The notes: generated by a model not told the origin, from the letters alone. DNA of 31,443 nt from Silene noctiflora (GCA_009801015.1 VHZZ01000051.1:354628-386070); one strand, 5' to 3'. Shown: positions 1-10,719, counted from the first letter of the stretch. Numbers and translations are program-made.

Positions 1-19
1 CCTTATTTAGCTAGATGCC

Positions 20-115
20 TTTTGGAGGGAAAACTAAGATAATTTTTATTCTCTTAGTAGTAAGGGACATATTACGATTTAATGACATGGGTGGTAGAAA
101 TGTTGGTATATTTTA
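20..115. repeat. dispersed repeat fragment, second copy at 11465-11535
   Basis: A stretch beginning TTTGGAGGGAAAA and running through TTTATTCTCTTAGTAGT is repeated near 11465-11514, and GGTATATTTTA recurs a little downstream in both places. The copies differ by indels. This is probably part of an unidentified element that starts outside the window; neither ends nor coding capacity are visible. Confidence 0.45.
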
Positions 116-328
116 GGATCAACTTGTGTTCGACTCCTAACACAAGCATTTTACTTCCTTTTTGCACGTGGTCCCACTCAGTTATTAATGGGCCCCTACT
201 TTCTTATATTTTACCATTATTTTTTTTCCAAATTGGCTTGTGATACTTGGTATCATCTTTCCCTTTAATCAAACTTTCATGTTTATTTTCAATATTTTCT
301 CCATTCACAATTTTCATATCACTTATAT

Positions 329-630
329 CCTCCGTCCAGGAGCGGAACTGGGCCTAGGCTACCCGGGCTGTAGCCCGAGATGATTTTTCAGAAAAAGAAT
401 ACATACATAGCTGTGTCGATAATTTGTGTATATAGTGCTTTGCTTCAGTAGCTGGCAACGTAACTTCTACTCCGAGGACGTGGGTTCTATCCTCGCTGGA
501 GACTTTTTTTTTGCCCTAGGTATAATTAGTTCCTGGTTCCGCCCCTGACTCCGTCTTATTCATTTGTTTACCTTTCTTTATTATTTGTAAATATTATTTT
601 AATCAAAGATAAACAAATAATTGGGACGTG
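329..630. mobile_element. Stowaway-like MITE, interrupted by a hAT insertion
   Basis: After removing the 337-547 insertion, the left end reads CCTCCGTC then TTATTCATTTGTTTACC. The right end, AAAGATAAACAAATAA then TTGGGACG near 606-628, is its approximate reverse complement. CTCCGTCC-type ends with an ATTTGTTTACC inner motif recur several times in this window and match the general style of plant Stowaway (Tc1/mariner) MITEs. It has no coding capacity. The family call rests on the terminal sequence alone. Confidence 0.55.
337..547. mobile_element. non-autonomous hAT-type element with 8-bp target duplication
   Basis: The ends are CAGGAGCGGAACTGGG and, reverse-complemented from the right, CAGGGGCGGAACCAGG, a terminal inverted repeat matching at 13 of 16 positions. 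The flanking 8-mers CCTCCGTC (329-336) and ACTCCGTC (548-555) differ at one base, as expected for an aged hAT target duplication. The 211-bp element has no open reading frame. It sits inside the terminal repeat of a Stowaway-like MITE, so it is the younger insertion. Confidence 0.75.
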
Positions 631-675
631 TGAGCTACTATATTTCATAAATTTATAAACGTGAGGGCTATTATA

Positions 676-762
676 TACTCTCTCCATTTTATTTGTTTCT
701 TCTCATTTCAATAAAATAATCTTCACATATACTCCGTATTAAAGATTAAATGGAGGGAGTAT
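676..762. mobile_element. short Stowaway-like MITE
   Basis: The left end TACTCTCTCCATTTTAT and the right end ATTAAATGGAGGGAGTA are inverted repeats with few mismatches, flanked by TA-rich sequence as expected for Stowaway insertions at TA. It is about 87 bp and non-coding. Confidence 0.6.
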
Positions 763-875
763 TTTTTTGTCCGAGATGAAAATATCGGAACAAGCTTTTT
801 GAATGATGTACAATACTTGCTTAAGGCCTCGTGGGCCCTGCCCATGGCCACAAATATGTTAGGAGAAAAATTTAA

Positions 876-1027
876 GACGGACACTATCCGTCACAAGCTG
901 AAAACGGATAGTGTCCCTTTCACAATATACAAGTGGCACTACCCATTAGATACTCCATTTTTCCCCCACTTGCCTTATTACGAGAGGGATACTATCCGTC
1001 TTCAACTTATGACGGATAGTGTCCGTC
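876..1027. mobile_element. foldback MITE of the GACGGATA family
   Basis: A 42-bp left arm (876-917) and 42-bp right arm (986-1027) are inverted repeats matching at 38 of 42 positions. Each arm contains sub-inversions (GACGGACACTATCCGTC, then ACGGATAGTGTCCC), so each can also fold on itself. The interior is about 68 bp. An 85-codon open frame spanning the element is made mostly of these arms and is not a gene. Related copies lie near 8956, 10561 and 14665. I could not define a target duplication, so the superfamily is unresolved. Confidence 0.7.
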
Positions 1028-1316
1028 ACAAAGAAGACGCTTTTGGTTTTAATTGAATGAAAATTTCACAACATATTATTAGAATGTAAACAGAACTATT
1101 AATTGAACTAGTGATATAATTTAGAAAACAAAGAAATATTACTCAGTCCGTCCCAATTACTAGTTTACCTTTAATTAAAATATTTCTCGCAAATAACATA
1201 AAAAAGGTAATCAAATGACAAAGACAAAGGGGCGGGGGAGATCACTTGAGTTTAACATACTAACTTAGGAGCTTAGCTATGTGATTATTCTTTCATCTAC
1301 CTTAAGCTTTAAATTA

Positions 1317-1536
1317 TACTCCCTCTGTCCCGGTCATTTGTTTGCATTTCCATTTTAGAGCGTCTCATTCATTTGTTTACCTTTTTTATATTATGCATGT
1401 CTCTAATGGGTTATTTAATCATCCAATTTCATTATTGTTTACTTGTCATCTAATAACGCTATCCTCTAATGGTTCTCTCCCCTTTCCTTGTCTTTCTTTT
1501 TTGTGTCAAAAGTAAAGATAAACAAATGTCGAGACG
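1317..1536. mobile_element. Stowaway-like MITE, possibly composite
   Basis: The left end is TACTCCCTCTGTCCCGG followed by TCATTTGTTTGC. A second internal left-type end, CGTCTCATTCATTTGTTTACC, starts near 1362 and pairs better with the right end, AAAGATAAACAAATG then TCGAGACG (to 1536). One MITE may therefore lie within or beside the remnant of another. No coding capacity. Confidence 0.5.
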
Positions 1537-2076
1537 TAAGAATCAGTAGGTTGGTTTTTATGAGCGTGGCCTAACCCAACCCGAAATTACTTTGGACTCC
1601 ACCTGACTGTTTTCAGGACTAAATTCATGGCCTAAATACGGGTATGATTAAATACGGGTATGAATAAATAACCGATTAGGGTTTTTTCACGCATCCCAAA
1701 GTTCCGTTATCGGCCTCTAAATATCCGGGTATTACAATATTCCCTTCTTTTTTATACTCATTTGCATAAAGTTAAAATTTCCCTTCTTTGCTATGTCCAA
1801 AGTAGAAGTGATTATGGATCGGGCCCATGCGAGCTTGGGTCGGACTAAGACTAGAAAAACAGCCAGTTTAAAGAGTTGGGCTGGGTCGGGCATGCTGATT
1901 AATTAATTTCGAATCGCATAATTTTTTATTAAGAAGGACAGTTTAAAATCTAGCCGACTATAGTTTTAAAATGTAGCCCACAATTTACAATCCTTATTCA
2001 CATAATATGATCAATGTAACAAAACACCTCCAATTTATAAACCCTAATTATCAATTTATACAAATTCTAATCAAAT

Positions 2077-2430
2077 CAGTGGCGGACCCAGAAATTTAGT
2101 GTTAGGGGGGCACTAAAATTTTTTTGACGCGAATATTTACGCGCGTCTAAGACAACATTTTATATTTTGAAGTTTTTTTCCCCTAAATTAGTTATTATAT
2201 ACAAGTAAAACAATGAAAAAATAATTGGTTCTATAGATATCGTCTTTTAAAAGATAATGTTTTCTCTAAAATACTTAAATTTCTAAATATATGTAAAAAT
2301 AATACTCCTCTTTCGTAGAATATAATACATTTTAGTACTTAATTTAACAAAAAAATGCAAGTGCTTGAATGGTTTAGAATTTGGTAAGTCATCTAAAAGT
2401 CAGGGGTTCGAATTATGTATTAAATAATTT
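2077..2430 (+). mobile_element. hAT-type element, 3' end lost; same family as 14219-14630
   Basis: It starts CAGTGGCGGACCCAGAAATT, a typical plant hAT-like terminus. The sequence is recognisably similar along its length to the reverse complement of 14219-14630, through TTAGTGTT, the AATATTTACGCGCG region, TTAGTTATTATATA, GAATATAATAC and the ATGGTTTAGAATTTG block. Similarity stops around 2420-2430 (GGGGTTCGAATTATG), and no matching right terminus follows, so this copy is truncated. It is non-coding. Confidence 0.65.
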
Positions 2431-2954
2431 TTTCATATTTAAAAAATTACCAAAATTTCTAAGTAGCAGGAATCAAACCCCAATCTCCTAGATACATGTA
2501 AATCTGAATAATTTGAAAATGGAAATAAAGAAGTTTACAGTTTAATAGGAGGGAGTAAAATATATGGCCACGAATCCATGAGCTCAATCATGTTGAAACT
2601 CTTGAAAGTGACTTAAATACAAATTTACTCGTTAAGTACATTGGTTTTCCTGAGAGTAATCTGTGACGATCAATAAAGTATCCTCGATTTTTAAGAAACC
2701 TTTGATATACTCCTAAAGTCCTACATTAGTTCCTAGAATACCCGAAATGTGTGTATATTTATATGATGATTCTAGAAGAGTAATCAACTAAAATTGCATA
2801 AATAAAATATTTAAAATTGTGAAGTTTTAGCATTTAGAGCATATGTAAAATAATTTATTGACTTCAGATGTATTTTATGTGATTTTAAGATAGCAATAAT
2901 ATATTATAGAATCCGAGAAAACACAAGTTATATTATAAAAAATAAAATGCATAA

Positions 2955-2970
2955 TAAAAAAATACTCCAT
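2955..2970 (+). repeat. LINE target-site duplication, left copy
   Basis: TAAAAAAATACTCCAT is identical to 6389-6404. It immediately precedes a T run (2971-2977), which is the poly(A) tail of the minus-strand LINE 3' end. Confidence 0.9.
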
Positions 2971-3011
2971 TTTTTTTGGTACAAAAGAGGGGTTGGACCC
3001 CGAAAACTAAC

Positions 3012-4925
3012 TTAATACGGTACTAGCCGGGGGAATGTAACCCCGAGAATATCGTCCCGGAGAACTGAGCGTAGACCATCAGGGGGATCGTCTAGGATAA
3101 TGGTATCATAAGATGAATCAACACCCGTATTAGCTAGCCAGTCGGCGGCCCGATTTGCCTCTCTAAATACATGATCAATCTTGACGCTCCAATCTTCTAA
3201 ATTGATGAGTTGCTTGCATCGTTGAACTAGAGGGCGAAGGCTATTGCTTATAAGTTGCTCTTTTCGGAAAAAATGAACACAAGACGAATTATCCATGTGA
3301 ACTAGCAGCTTTCTAATACCCAAATGTCGTGCTTGCTCGAGACCGACAGCTAGAGCCCGCATTTCTGCTCGCATCGAATTGCAATTGCCACAAGAGAAGA
3401 GGAAGGCTCTCATAAAATTACTTGAGTCATCTCGAAAAATACCACCACAACCCGCAGGACCAGGGTTGCCTTTGGAAGCACCATCTGTATTAAGTAAAAC
3501 CCATCCATAAGGGGGCGGATGCCAGCGAATATAGCGTTCTACTTTAGACGAGCCGGGTTTAGGGACAAATAGAGAAAAAGGATCAAGAGCCTTTTTCGAT
3601 ATTTCGAATTGTAGAAATAAGAACTGTATAGGGTTTGTTGAATTCTCGTTTGATTTTCCAAAAACAATATTGTTTCTCCATCTCCATAACCACCAACAAG
3701 TAATAGCAAATTTCATGGACCAATCTTGGGAGACCATTGAATACCCGTTACTCGCATTGTTGGATACCCACGTAGGAAATTGGTCCGTGAAGAAGGATGT
3801 CGTAGCCGCGCCATCACCCAGCTCAGTCCAAATATCCATAGAAACAGGGCACGAACGAAGAAGATGTTCCGTGGTTTCATCTTCAAGTAAACATCTCGGG
3901 CATATTGGATCATCAGCTATACCTCGTCTGACCCGATTTAAGTTAGTCATCATTTTGTTGTGCGCTGAAAGCCAAATAAACATACGAATACGTTGCTGGA
4001 CTGGGAGCTTCCATATAAGATGTCATTCGGTTGGATTATGCTCATGAGGAATTTCAGCAGCTTTAATGAGGACTAAGGCAGATTTAATGGAAAACTTACC
4101 GTTAGATGAATCGTTCCAATATAGTGAGTCTTCTAAGTACGGTTCCGGCTCCAAAGAAAACGAAGCAATGATTAACAACTGCTCCCTTGGTAAAAAATCC
4201 GAAAACTTATCCCATTTCCGTCCTGAGTTTTCGTCCCACATGTCACTAACGGTGTCTCCAGCAATACTGTCAGGGGTAGGAGCAATAATTGATCCGATAG
4301 ACACCCCTTACCTGTCCACGAATGATCCCAAAATAATGTCTTCCTTCCGTTCCCTACCGCTACTGAGCTTCCGGAGTTAATTATCTTAGCTTGAGAAGTA
4401 ATCCCAGACCACACATTAGACATGTTCGGTTTGGGTTGGAACATATCGACATCGCACCTTCCGTTACAATATTTAGCCCGTAAAACTCGTGCCCATAGAG
4501 AGTTTGGTTCAGTCAAAACAAGCCATCCTAGCTTGGTAAGAAAGGCTGCATTTGCTTGACGCGACGAACGAATTCCTAAGCCTCCCGTGGATTTAGGTTT
4601 TTGAACTGTTTCCCAAGATATGAAGTGAATTATCCTTTTTTCCTCATTACCTCCCATAAAAAACGACGTGTTTTTCTATCGAGATTATCACACGCTGATC
4701 TGGGTAGCTTAGCCGTTTGCATGTTGTAATTTGCCAAAGTGGATAGGGTCGACTGAACAAGGGTATTCTGGCTAAAGATAAATGTTTTGTCTGCCATCCA
4801 GCTAACCATTTATTGAACTTTTCCTCAAGATGAGCAAATGTGGCCTTTTTTACCCGACCATTTATCGTTGGCATACCCAAGTAAGTTCCCAGGTCAGTTG
4901 TGATATCAAACCCAATAACCGAAGA
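3012..4925 (-). pseudogene. LINE ORF2 3' part: post-RT region, zf-RVT and RNase H
   Basis: Reading down the minus strand, the first recognisable protein is GFDITTDLGTYLGMP, the segment just after the palm domain in plant L1-type ORF2. Then come WETVQKPKSTGGLGIRS, an RAKY block, LIWKLPVQQRIRMFIWL, and a zf-RVT motif (CPRC...HLLRSCP). An RNase H domain follows, with NTDGASKGNPG, RAEMRAL, HMDNSS and a final REANRAADWLA block; these carry the expected acidic residues. The RNase H part (3012-3983, 323 codons) is open. Upstream there is an in-frame TGA near 4021 and frame changes near 4290 and 4655, so it is a pseudogene. The 3' UTR is only about 34 nt before the poly(A). Confidence 0.88.
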
Positions 4926-4929
4926 GACC

Positions 4930-6388
4930 CCCTCCTGTACATATGTAGGCTAATAGGGATGGATCCACACATCTCGTATCTCCATCCCTGTCTCCCTCAA
5001 ACCAGATACCTCCCAGAGCTCCCTCGGTTTGCCATGCTTCCCCCTACACAGAAGATTTCGATGTCATGTCAGACGGAGATGCTCGCACCCTTTATGGGAG
5101 TGATGGTTCCGGAGAGTCCGGTTATGGACCTCAAGATAGAATCAATCAAGAAGGACCCATCGAGTCTCCATTGGGAGATGTCGATACCATGCAATGTTGA
5201 TAATATGCTCTCGCTTGTAAGTCGAGCTTATCTATCCCACTTAAACTTTGTTCATTATCATATGTCAGATAGAATACCTCCTTTATGCCCAAATTTACCC
5301 CCCATTACATGTATGATATGGAATGTTCAGGGGACTCGAAATAAGCATAAAATCAATGCTATTAAGGAAGTAGTTAAGATTTATAAACCGTCTGTTCTCG
5401 TTCTTGTTGAAACTCATATGGGAGGTGAACACGCGGTAAAAATTGGTAAAATTATAGGGTATTCTGGACAGTCCCGTGTTGATGTGGTGGGGTTTAGTGG
5501 CGGAATTTGGATGTACTGGCGCCCTGATATGGTCTCAGTTAATCCCATCACGTTACATTCACAATATATAACAGTAGAAATAGCAAGGAGAGGAGAGATT
5601 CCATGGTTCTTTTCGGCAGTTTATGCTAGTCCAAATCCAACCATTCGAACCAAACTTTGGTCACAGCTAGAGCAGTTTGCGCAGACAAATGATTTTTCCT
5701 GGCTTTTGGCAGGGGACTTTAATGAGACTAGGTCCTTACAAGAGCGTCATGGAGGGGATTCGTATATGGCCAAAAGATGCGAATTATTTAACAACTGGAT
5801 TGAGAACTGTGATCTAATTTAACTTGCTTTCTCCGGCCTGTCGCATACATGGGCTAGAGGGAATACGGCAGAAACTCGTCAAAGTGCAAGATTAGATAGA
5901 GCTTTGTGTTCTAGTAATTGGGGTACTCTGTTTGGAAATGCATGTGTCCGTCATCTTCCAGCAGTCCAGTCAGACCACTGTCCGCTTTTAATCTNTCCAA
6001 ATGGATTTGCTCCTATTCAATCTATTCAGAAACCATTCCGTTTCCAAGCGGCCTGGTTGACTCATGAGAAATTTTCTGAATTTGTTTCGAGTAGTTGGTC
6101 GAATGGCGAGAATTTATCTACACAACTTCATGATCTTTCGAATAAACTGCAGTCCTGGAATGAAGATGTTTTCGGGAATATTTTTCGTAAAAAACGTGAA
6201 CTAATGGCAAGAATAGAAGGTTGTCAGCGATGTCTTTCTATTAAACGAGAAACTAACATGATTAAACTCAAAGCTAAACTTCGAAAGGAGCTCGATGACA
6301 TCTTGGAATGTGAGGAGATTTTGTGGTATCAAAAATCTCGAGTGGAGTTCATTAAAGATGGAGATCGTAACACTTCTTACTTTCATAT
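4930..6388 (+). pseudogene. LINE ORF2 5' part: apurinic-like endonuclease, inverted
   Basis: The open frame contains an exonuclease/endonuclease/phosphatase domain: IWNVQGTRNK (catalytic Asn), VLVETHMGG (Glu), LLAGDFNETRS (Asp/Asn) and VQSDHCPLL (Ser-Asp-His). An in-frame TAA near 5819 splits it between CDLI and LAFSGLSHTWARG, and the frame is the same on both sides, so it is a single nonsense change. Downstream is the linker that usually precedes the reverse transcriptase, ending FIKDGDRNTSYFHIKK exactly where the target duplication begins. The 5' portion (4930-5300) has no motif I recognise and may be ORF1/ORF2 linker. Confidence 0.87.
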
Positions 6389-6404
6389 TAAAAAAATACT
6401 CCAT
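6389..6404 (+). repeat. LINE target-site duplication, right copy
   Basis: TAAAAAAATACTCCAT is identical to 2955-2970. Its presence beyond the plus-strand endonuclease half shows that both halves entered in one integration event. Confidence 0.9.
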
Positions 6405-7849
6405 AAGTTATAAGTAATCATGTGGTTGAAGACCAAAATGTCAAAAGATTTGTATTTAATCATGTTGATTAGGTAAACTACTTCATGTGTTTTTGAACTC
6501 AAGCTTAAAACGACTTCGTTTTGATGTTGACATTGACCCATTGACCATTGTTTGAAGGACGACCACCCATAGAATTTGTAACGTAAACTTTGCAATTCAT
6601 TTTAATATTCCGTCCGTTCCGGTGAGAAATTATCTATTTTGTTTTAAGAATCTTCTATATTCTAAAAGAATAACACTGTTCCAAATAATCTCGCTCATTT
6701 TTCCCGCCTAAGTATTTTACATACTAAAATAAATTCACTTGCTATTGATATGAATACTCAATATATTAACTACTTTATTTCACAATATTTACATCCTAAT
6801 TATTCTATACCATAAATAACTAATTTCTTATTTTTTACACGAATGCAATCTCTTAATTACTAGGAGAATCTCCTATTTATTAGGAGAATAAAGATCCTCA
6901 AAAATTAATCCCTCCATAATACTCCAATTTAAATATGAAAATAAAATAGGTTTTCTTTAATTAATAACTAACTAATATTTCATTTAAAAAATAACAATCT
7001 TTTCATCATCCTTTAATATTTTCACCATTAAACTATAAAAATTAACTTTTTAACTAAAGTGAAATAAAATTGGTATAAATAAAACTATAACTATACATAA
7101 CCATAAATTGTTACTTAATTTTGTTACGGAAAAAAAAAATTAATGAAAAGAATCTAAGAAAATTTATAAAAATGAAATCATTAGATTTGAGGTAATTAAA
7201 ATATTTTCATAAAAATTAAACATTTCATGAAATTATTTAGTTATCTTGATTATTTTTTAGATTAACTTTTTTTTTTCCAAATCAAAATACAATTCAATAT
7301 AAAGAAATATGAAAATGAACGAGATGTTAATCTAAAATGTACAAGTAACACGATAAAAAGTAAAAATGTCTATATATACCGCGAATATGCGAAATCTATA
7401 CTAGTGTATTACTGAATAGTTATCTATTACAAGTAACACGACAATAATTCTTGTTTCGACTCTTTGGAATTAAAGTACATTTTTGTATGTTAAAGCTTAG
7501 TAGGCAGTCATGATTAATTAGCATAGATAGCTCAATAATGTGGCTTAAGTGTTTAATCCACTACATAATTAACTACCTTTAATTCATAGATTAGAATTTA
7601 GAAATAATGATTGGAGGATCGAATTAGAGAAAGCTTTTTCTATATCATATTATACAACAGTTTTATACTTCGTACAATAAAAGGGGTCGAGATTTATAAT
7701 AACACAATATAATATGAAATATACATCGAATATTTTAAACATATTCTAAATTTATCGACTATTGCATATCATATCCATATAAATTGTATACAAATGTTTA
7801 AGTCAGGTGTTTTTGGTTTAAACTTAAAATGAATTAAAAAATAGATATA
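6405..7849. other. AT-rich intergenic stretch, no gene seen
   Basis: No open frame of substance and no domain is visible. TTCCGTCCGTTCCGGTGAG near 6609 looks like one end of a decayed Stowaway-type element, but I did not find its partner. The rest is very AT-rich with many short homopolymers. Confidence 0.5.
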
Positions 7850-8084
7850 TACTCTCTTCATTCTGGTCATTTGTTTACCTTTGATTTTGCACAAAGACCG
7901 ATAAGAGGGGAATAGAGAAAGTCATTTGGAGGTGTTGTGGTTGAAATGTTGAATGAGAGTGGATAATATGTTATGTGTATAATCAAATTACCTTTTAAAA
8001 TTATTCCTAAAATATAGAAAGGTAAACAAATGAGTGGGACACCTATAAATGAAATAGATAAATAATAATCAGAACGGGGAGTAA
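7850..8084. mobile_element. Stowaway-like MITE
   Basis: The left end TACTCTCTTCATTCTGG then TCATTTGTTTACC and the right end CAGAACGGGGAGTA are inverted. An inner GGTAAACAAATGAGTGGGAC (8020-8039) is the reverse complement of the left inner motif. It is about 235 bp, starts and ends at TA, and is non-coding. Confidence 0.6.
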
Positions 8085-8201
8085 TGTGTAAGGACTAGCA
8101 AAAACTTATTCCATTCACACAATTTATATGCTATTTCTACTTCTTTAAATTTTGATACTGTTATATCCGTTTTAAAAGAGACCCGATATAGATGAAATAA
8201 T

Positions 8202-8663
8202 TAGAGGTGGCAATCGGGTCAGTCGGGTCGGGTCAAGCTGGGTCGGGTCATATCGGATTCGGGTCAGCCCGCCCTTTCAGGTCGGGTCGGGTTCAGGTCG
8301 TTAACGGGTCGGGTCATTATCGGGTATGTCTACTTAATCGCATTACTACAATTTTTAACCAATAAATTTAGTTTTTAACCTATTATTTAGTTTAATTACT
8401 TCATTATTAGGTCAAACGTATCAATCTTAACACAAAATCATTTTCATTTGGATCAAAATTAAGCTTAATCATTGTTGGGTCATCAATTTAATCGAGTCAG
8501 TATCTGGTAGGGTCTGGGTCGGGTTCGGGTCTGTGATAATCGGGTCATGTCGGGTTACGGGTCGTCATCGGATCGGGTTGGGTCGGTTTCGGGTCACAAT
8601 ATTTTCAGGATCAGTCGAATCGAGTTTGCTCGGATTCGGATCGGGTCAAACTTGCCGGCTCTA
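8202..8663 (+). mobile_element. GGGTC-rich non-autonomous hAT element with exact 8-bp target duplication
   Basis: The ends are TAGAGGTGGCAA (8202-8213) and TTGCCGGCTCTA (8652-8663), inverted repeats matching at 10 of 12. They are flanked by GAAATAAT at 8194-8201 and again at 8664-8671, an exact 8-bp duplication as hAT transposases make. The body carries dozens of GGGTC / CGGGT words on one strand in two clusters (about 8216-8325 and 8500-8650) around an AT-rich middle. No open frame. Without the termini this would look like low-complexity sequence. Confidence 0.8.
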
Positions 8664-8955
8664 GAAATAATCTTGAACATGAAATCTATCGTAATGCTAG
8701 GATGATTTGTTTGTGAACGTGAAGGTCCTCATTGTGTTGCATCTATTATTAGTCTGATATGTTTGACTTGAATAAATTTGTGGCATTTTCTTGTTAAATG
8801 CATCGAACCAACACATTATTTCATGTTCTTCTTTCATTGTTCTGTTCAGATGTCATCATATCTTGCTGCACTTCAAAAGTTTAACTGACCCAACAACACT
8901 CAACCAACTACATACTCGTATTCAATTTACTTTACAAATCACATATTCTCATTCG

Positions 8956-9151
8956 TGACGGTCGATATCCGTCACAAGCTTGTGTTAAACGGCCGATATT
9001 CGTCACAAGCTTGTGATGGGTCAAGTAAAACTCACATGGTCTAATAAGACAAATCATTTGTGATTCCTTATGTACTTTAATTGTTGTCTAATCTACCCAT
9101 GTGACTAATATTTGACCTGTTACAAGCTTGTGACGGATATATCCGTCACAA
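8956..9151. mobile_element. foldback MITE of the GACGGATA family
   Basis: The left part contains GTGACGG..ATATCCGTCACAAGCTTGTG and a second CGATATTCGTCACAAGCTTG. The right part ends with a perfect 24-bp palindrome (9128-9151) centred on GGATATATCC. Inside, CACATGG...AATAAGACAA pairs with TTGTCTAAT...CCCATGTG. This is the same design as 876-1027 with a longer interior. Target duplication not resolved. Confidence 0.6.
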
Positions 9152-9316
9152 AGCAGACTTATTGTTACAAATTAAATACTCTAAACAATCAATATGAAAA
9201 TGTTAGAGTAAATAAGTTTGTCCCATATTGATAGAATGAGGAATCATTTTTATGTTTATATATCAAGTGTTCATTTTCTAAATACTTGTTATTATGGAGG
9301 CTACTATTATCTCTCT

Positions 9317-9364
9317 CCACGCGCGTGCCGCCGCCGCCGTTCGGGTGTTTCGCACGCGCCGTGG
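9317..9364. other. GC-rich imperfect hairpin
   Basis: CCACGCGCGTGC (9317-9328) and GCACGCGCCGTGG (9352-9364) are inverted repeats with one extra base, enclosing a CCG-repeat loop. It stands out sharply in AT-rich surroundings. It is overlapped by a 112-codon open frame (9218-9556) that is low-complexity, with no family resemblance. Function unknown. Confidence 0.4.
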
Positions 9365-10560
9365 GGTGGTTTTTTTTTTTTTGTGACTAACGAAATATTT
9401 TTTTTTTCTCGTTTTATTTTTTGCACAAATGACTTTTCGAGTCCTGTCCCGTGTGATCAGCCTTGGAAACCAATTTCTTGTTACTCACAAAAGTCAGTAT
9501 TGAGACTTGCGTTTTATTTGATTATCTACCAGTTTTTGCTCTTTCTTCTGCTATAATAAATAAGACCATTCCTTGGCCACTTTTTTATCATCCGAATTAA
9601 AAACAATCTCTATTTCATATACTTTCTCTCCTTTGGTTCCTTATTAAAGCAATTACTTTCGAGTTCCTACTCTTCCTTTTGGGTGCTCAATTGGAGGAGC
9701 GTTGTGTATACCTTGGGGAGCGTCGTTCTTGTTTGACAATCACCGTGTCGAGGGCGATTAAGCTTCTAAGGCAGTGACTTTCATACCACGACCCAATGAG
9801 GTTTATCTAATCCATTTTAGTTGTTATTTGCCCTTGCAGTATCTATTATTTCCAACACGGGATGGGCATACAAGTTACAATGATCGATCATATATTCGTA
9901 TGTACTAATTACGTCGGAGTATCATATACGGAGTAATTATTAATGTCATATACGAAGTGTCCTGCCTAATGAGAGGGTTGTCAAATGAATTTAAGAGGTT
10001 TCATTCATAAAGTTAAATGAAAGCTTAACATGGTACTCGAAACATGACTTTCAGCAAGTAAATGAAATTCGGAGACTCCAATTATAGAGAACTTTTGAAC
10101 ATGCTATTAAACGACTCATATATTATTAAAAACTGCTTCGTATCTGTTGTAGTTCATACTATATAATGGTCCATTATAAGACCAATTGCATTAACTTTGA
10201 TCGTCGTTCATAAATCAAAACTAGTAAATCTAATTTTAGATACTCGATATTGATCTTAAGATATTTGGTAAGAAATTCAGTCCTGTTTTTCTCTGACAAT
10301 TTACAATTTTACACACATTATAGTTTGAAAATTATTTAGAATATTCAACCTTTGAGTTTAGAAATCTAGGTTCAAACTTGAAACCGAATCCCTTTATTTT
10401 TTGCATCAAGATCAACGACATTACAAACTACTCGTATGTACTACAAATTCTTATTTAAAATCGATATTAATGTCCAAGCATTAGCTAGAGGACTAGTCTT
10501 AACAAACCTAGAGCAACTTCCTAGTTACTTTGGCCCTTTGTTCCTTTTACTTTTACCCAC
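9365..10560. other. intergenic stretch, possible decayed LTR-like fragment
   Basis: No gene is supported. Around 9640-9800 the composition is less AT-rich (GGTGCTCAATTGGAGGAGCG, then CCTTGGGGAGCGTCG). It resembles transcribed leader/LTR sequence of a retroelement, but I found no boundaries, primer-binding site or coding domain, so I do not call an element. The remainder shows nothing distinct. Confidence 0.3.
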
Positions 10561-10719
10561 TTCCGTTAAAGCTGAAGACGGATAGTGTCCTCTCACAATA
10601 AAAAGCAAGTGGGTGGGCAAGTGGGAGAAAAATAAAGCACCTCACGAATAGTGTCACTTGAATATTATAAAAGGGGCATTATCCGTATTCAGCTTGTAAC
10701 GGATAACGTCCGTCTTCAA
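10561..10719. mobile_element. foldback MITE of the GACGGATA family
   Basis: The left arm TTCCGTTAAAGCTGAAGACG then GATAGTGTCC is the approximate reverse complement of the right GGGGCATTATCCGTATTCAG then CTTGTAACGGATAACG. The outer GTCCGTCTTCAA at the right has no clear left partner, so the left terminus is eroded. The interior holds AAGTGGGTGGGCAAGTGGGA and a CACCTCACGAATAGTGTCACTTG segment. Non-coding. Confidence 0.5.

Larger units (their letters stand above)
2971..6388 (-). mobile_element. 5'-inverted (twin-primed) L1-type LINE insertion
   Basis: A single non-LTR retrotransposon insertion lies between perfect 16-bp target duplications. From 2971 to about 4925 the element reads on the minus strand: poly(A), a short 3' UTR, RNase H, zinc finger, and the region after the reverse transcriptase. 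From about 4930 to 6388 it reads on the plus strand: the endonuclease and the linker up to the start of the reverse-transcriptase domain. The palm domain that should lie between the two pieces is absent. Inverted 5' half, internal deletion at the joint and flanking duplication together are the known signature of twin priming. In-frame stops, frameshifts and one unknown base (5995) make it inactive. Confidence 0.88.

Noticed and set aside
799..1056. An 85-codon open frame
   Set aside because: It overlaps the inverted arms of a foldback element; its protein is a translation of the repeats.
3670..4380. Two plus-strand frames of 104-125 codons
   Set aside because: They are antisense to the LINE RNase H / zinc-finger region.
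9218..9556. A 112-codon open frame over the GC-rich hairpin
   Set aside because: Low-complexity, rich in Phe runs from poly(T), with no family resemblance.
9640..9800. A solo LTR or retrotransposon leader
   Set aside because: Texture only: no terminal TG...CA pair, duplication, primer-binding site or coding domain could be located.
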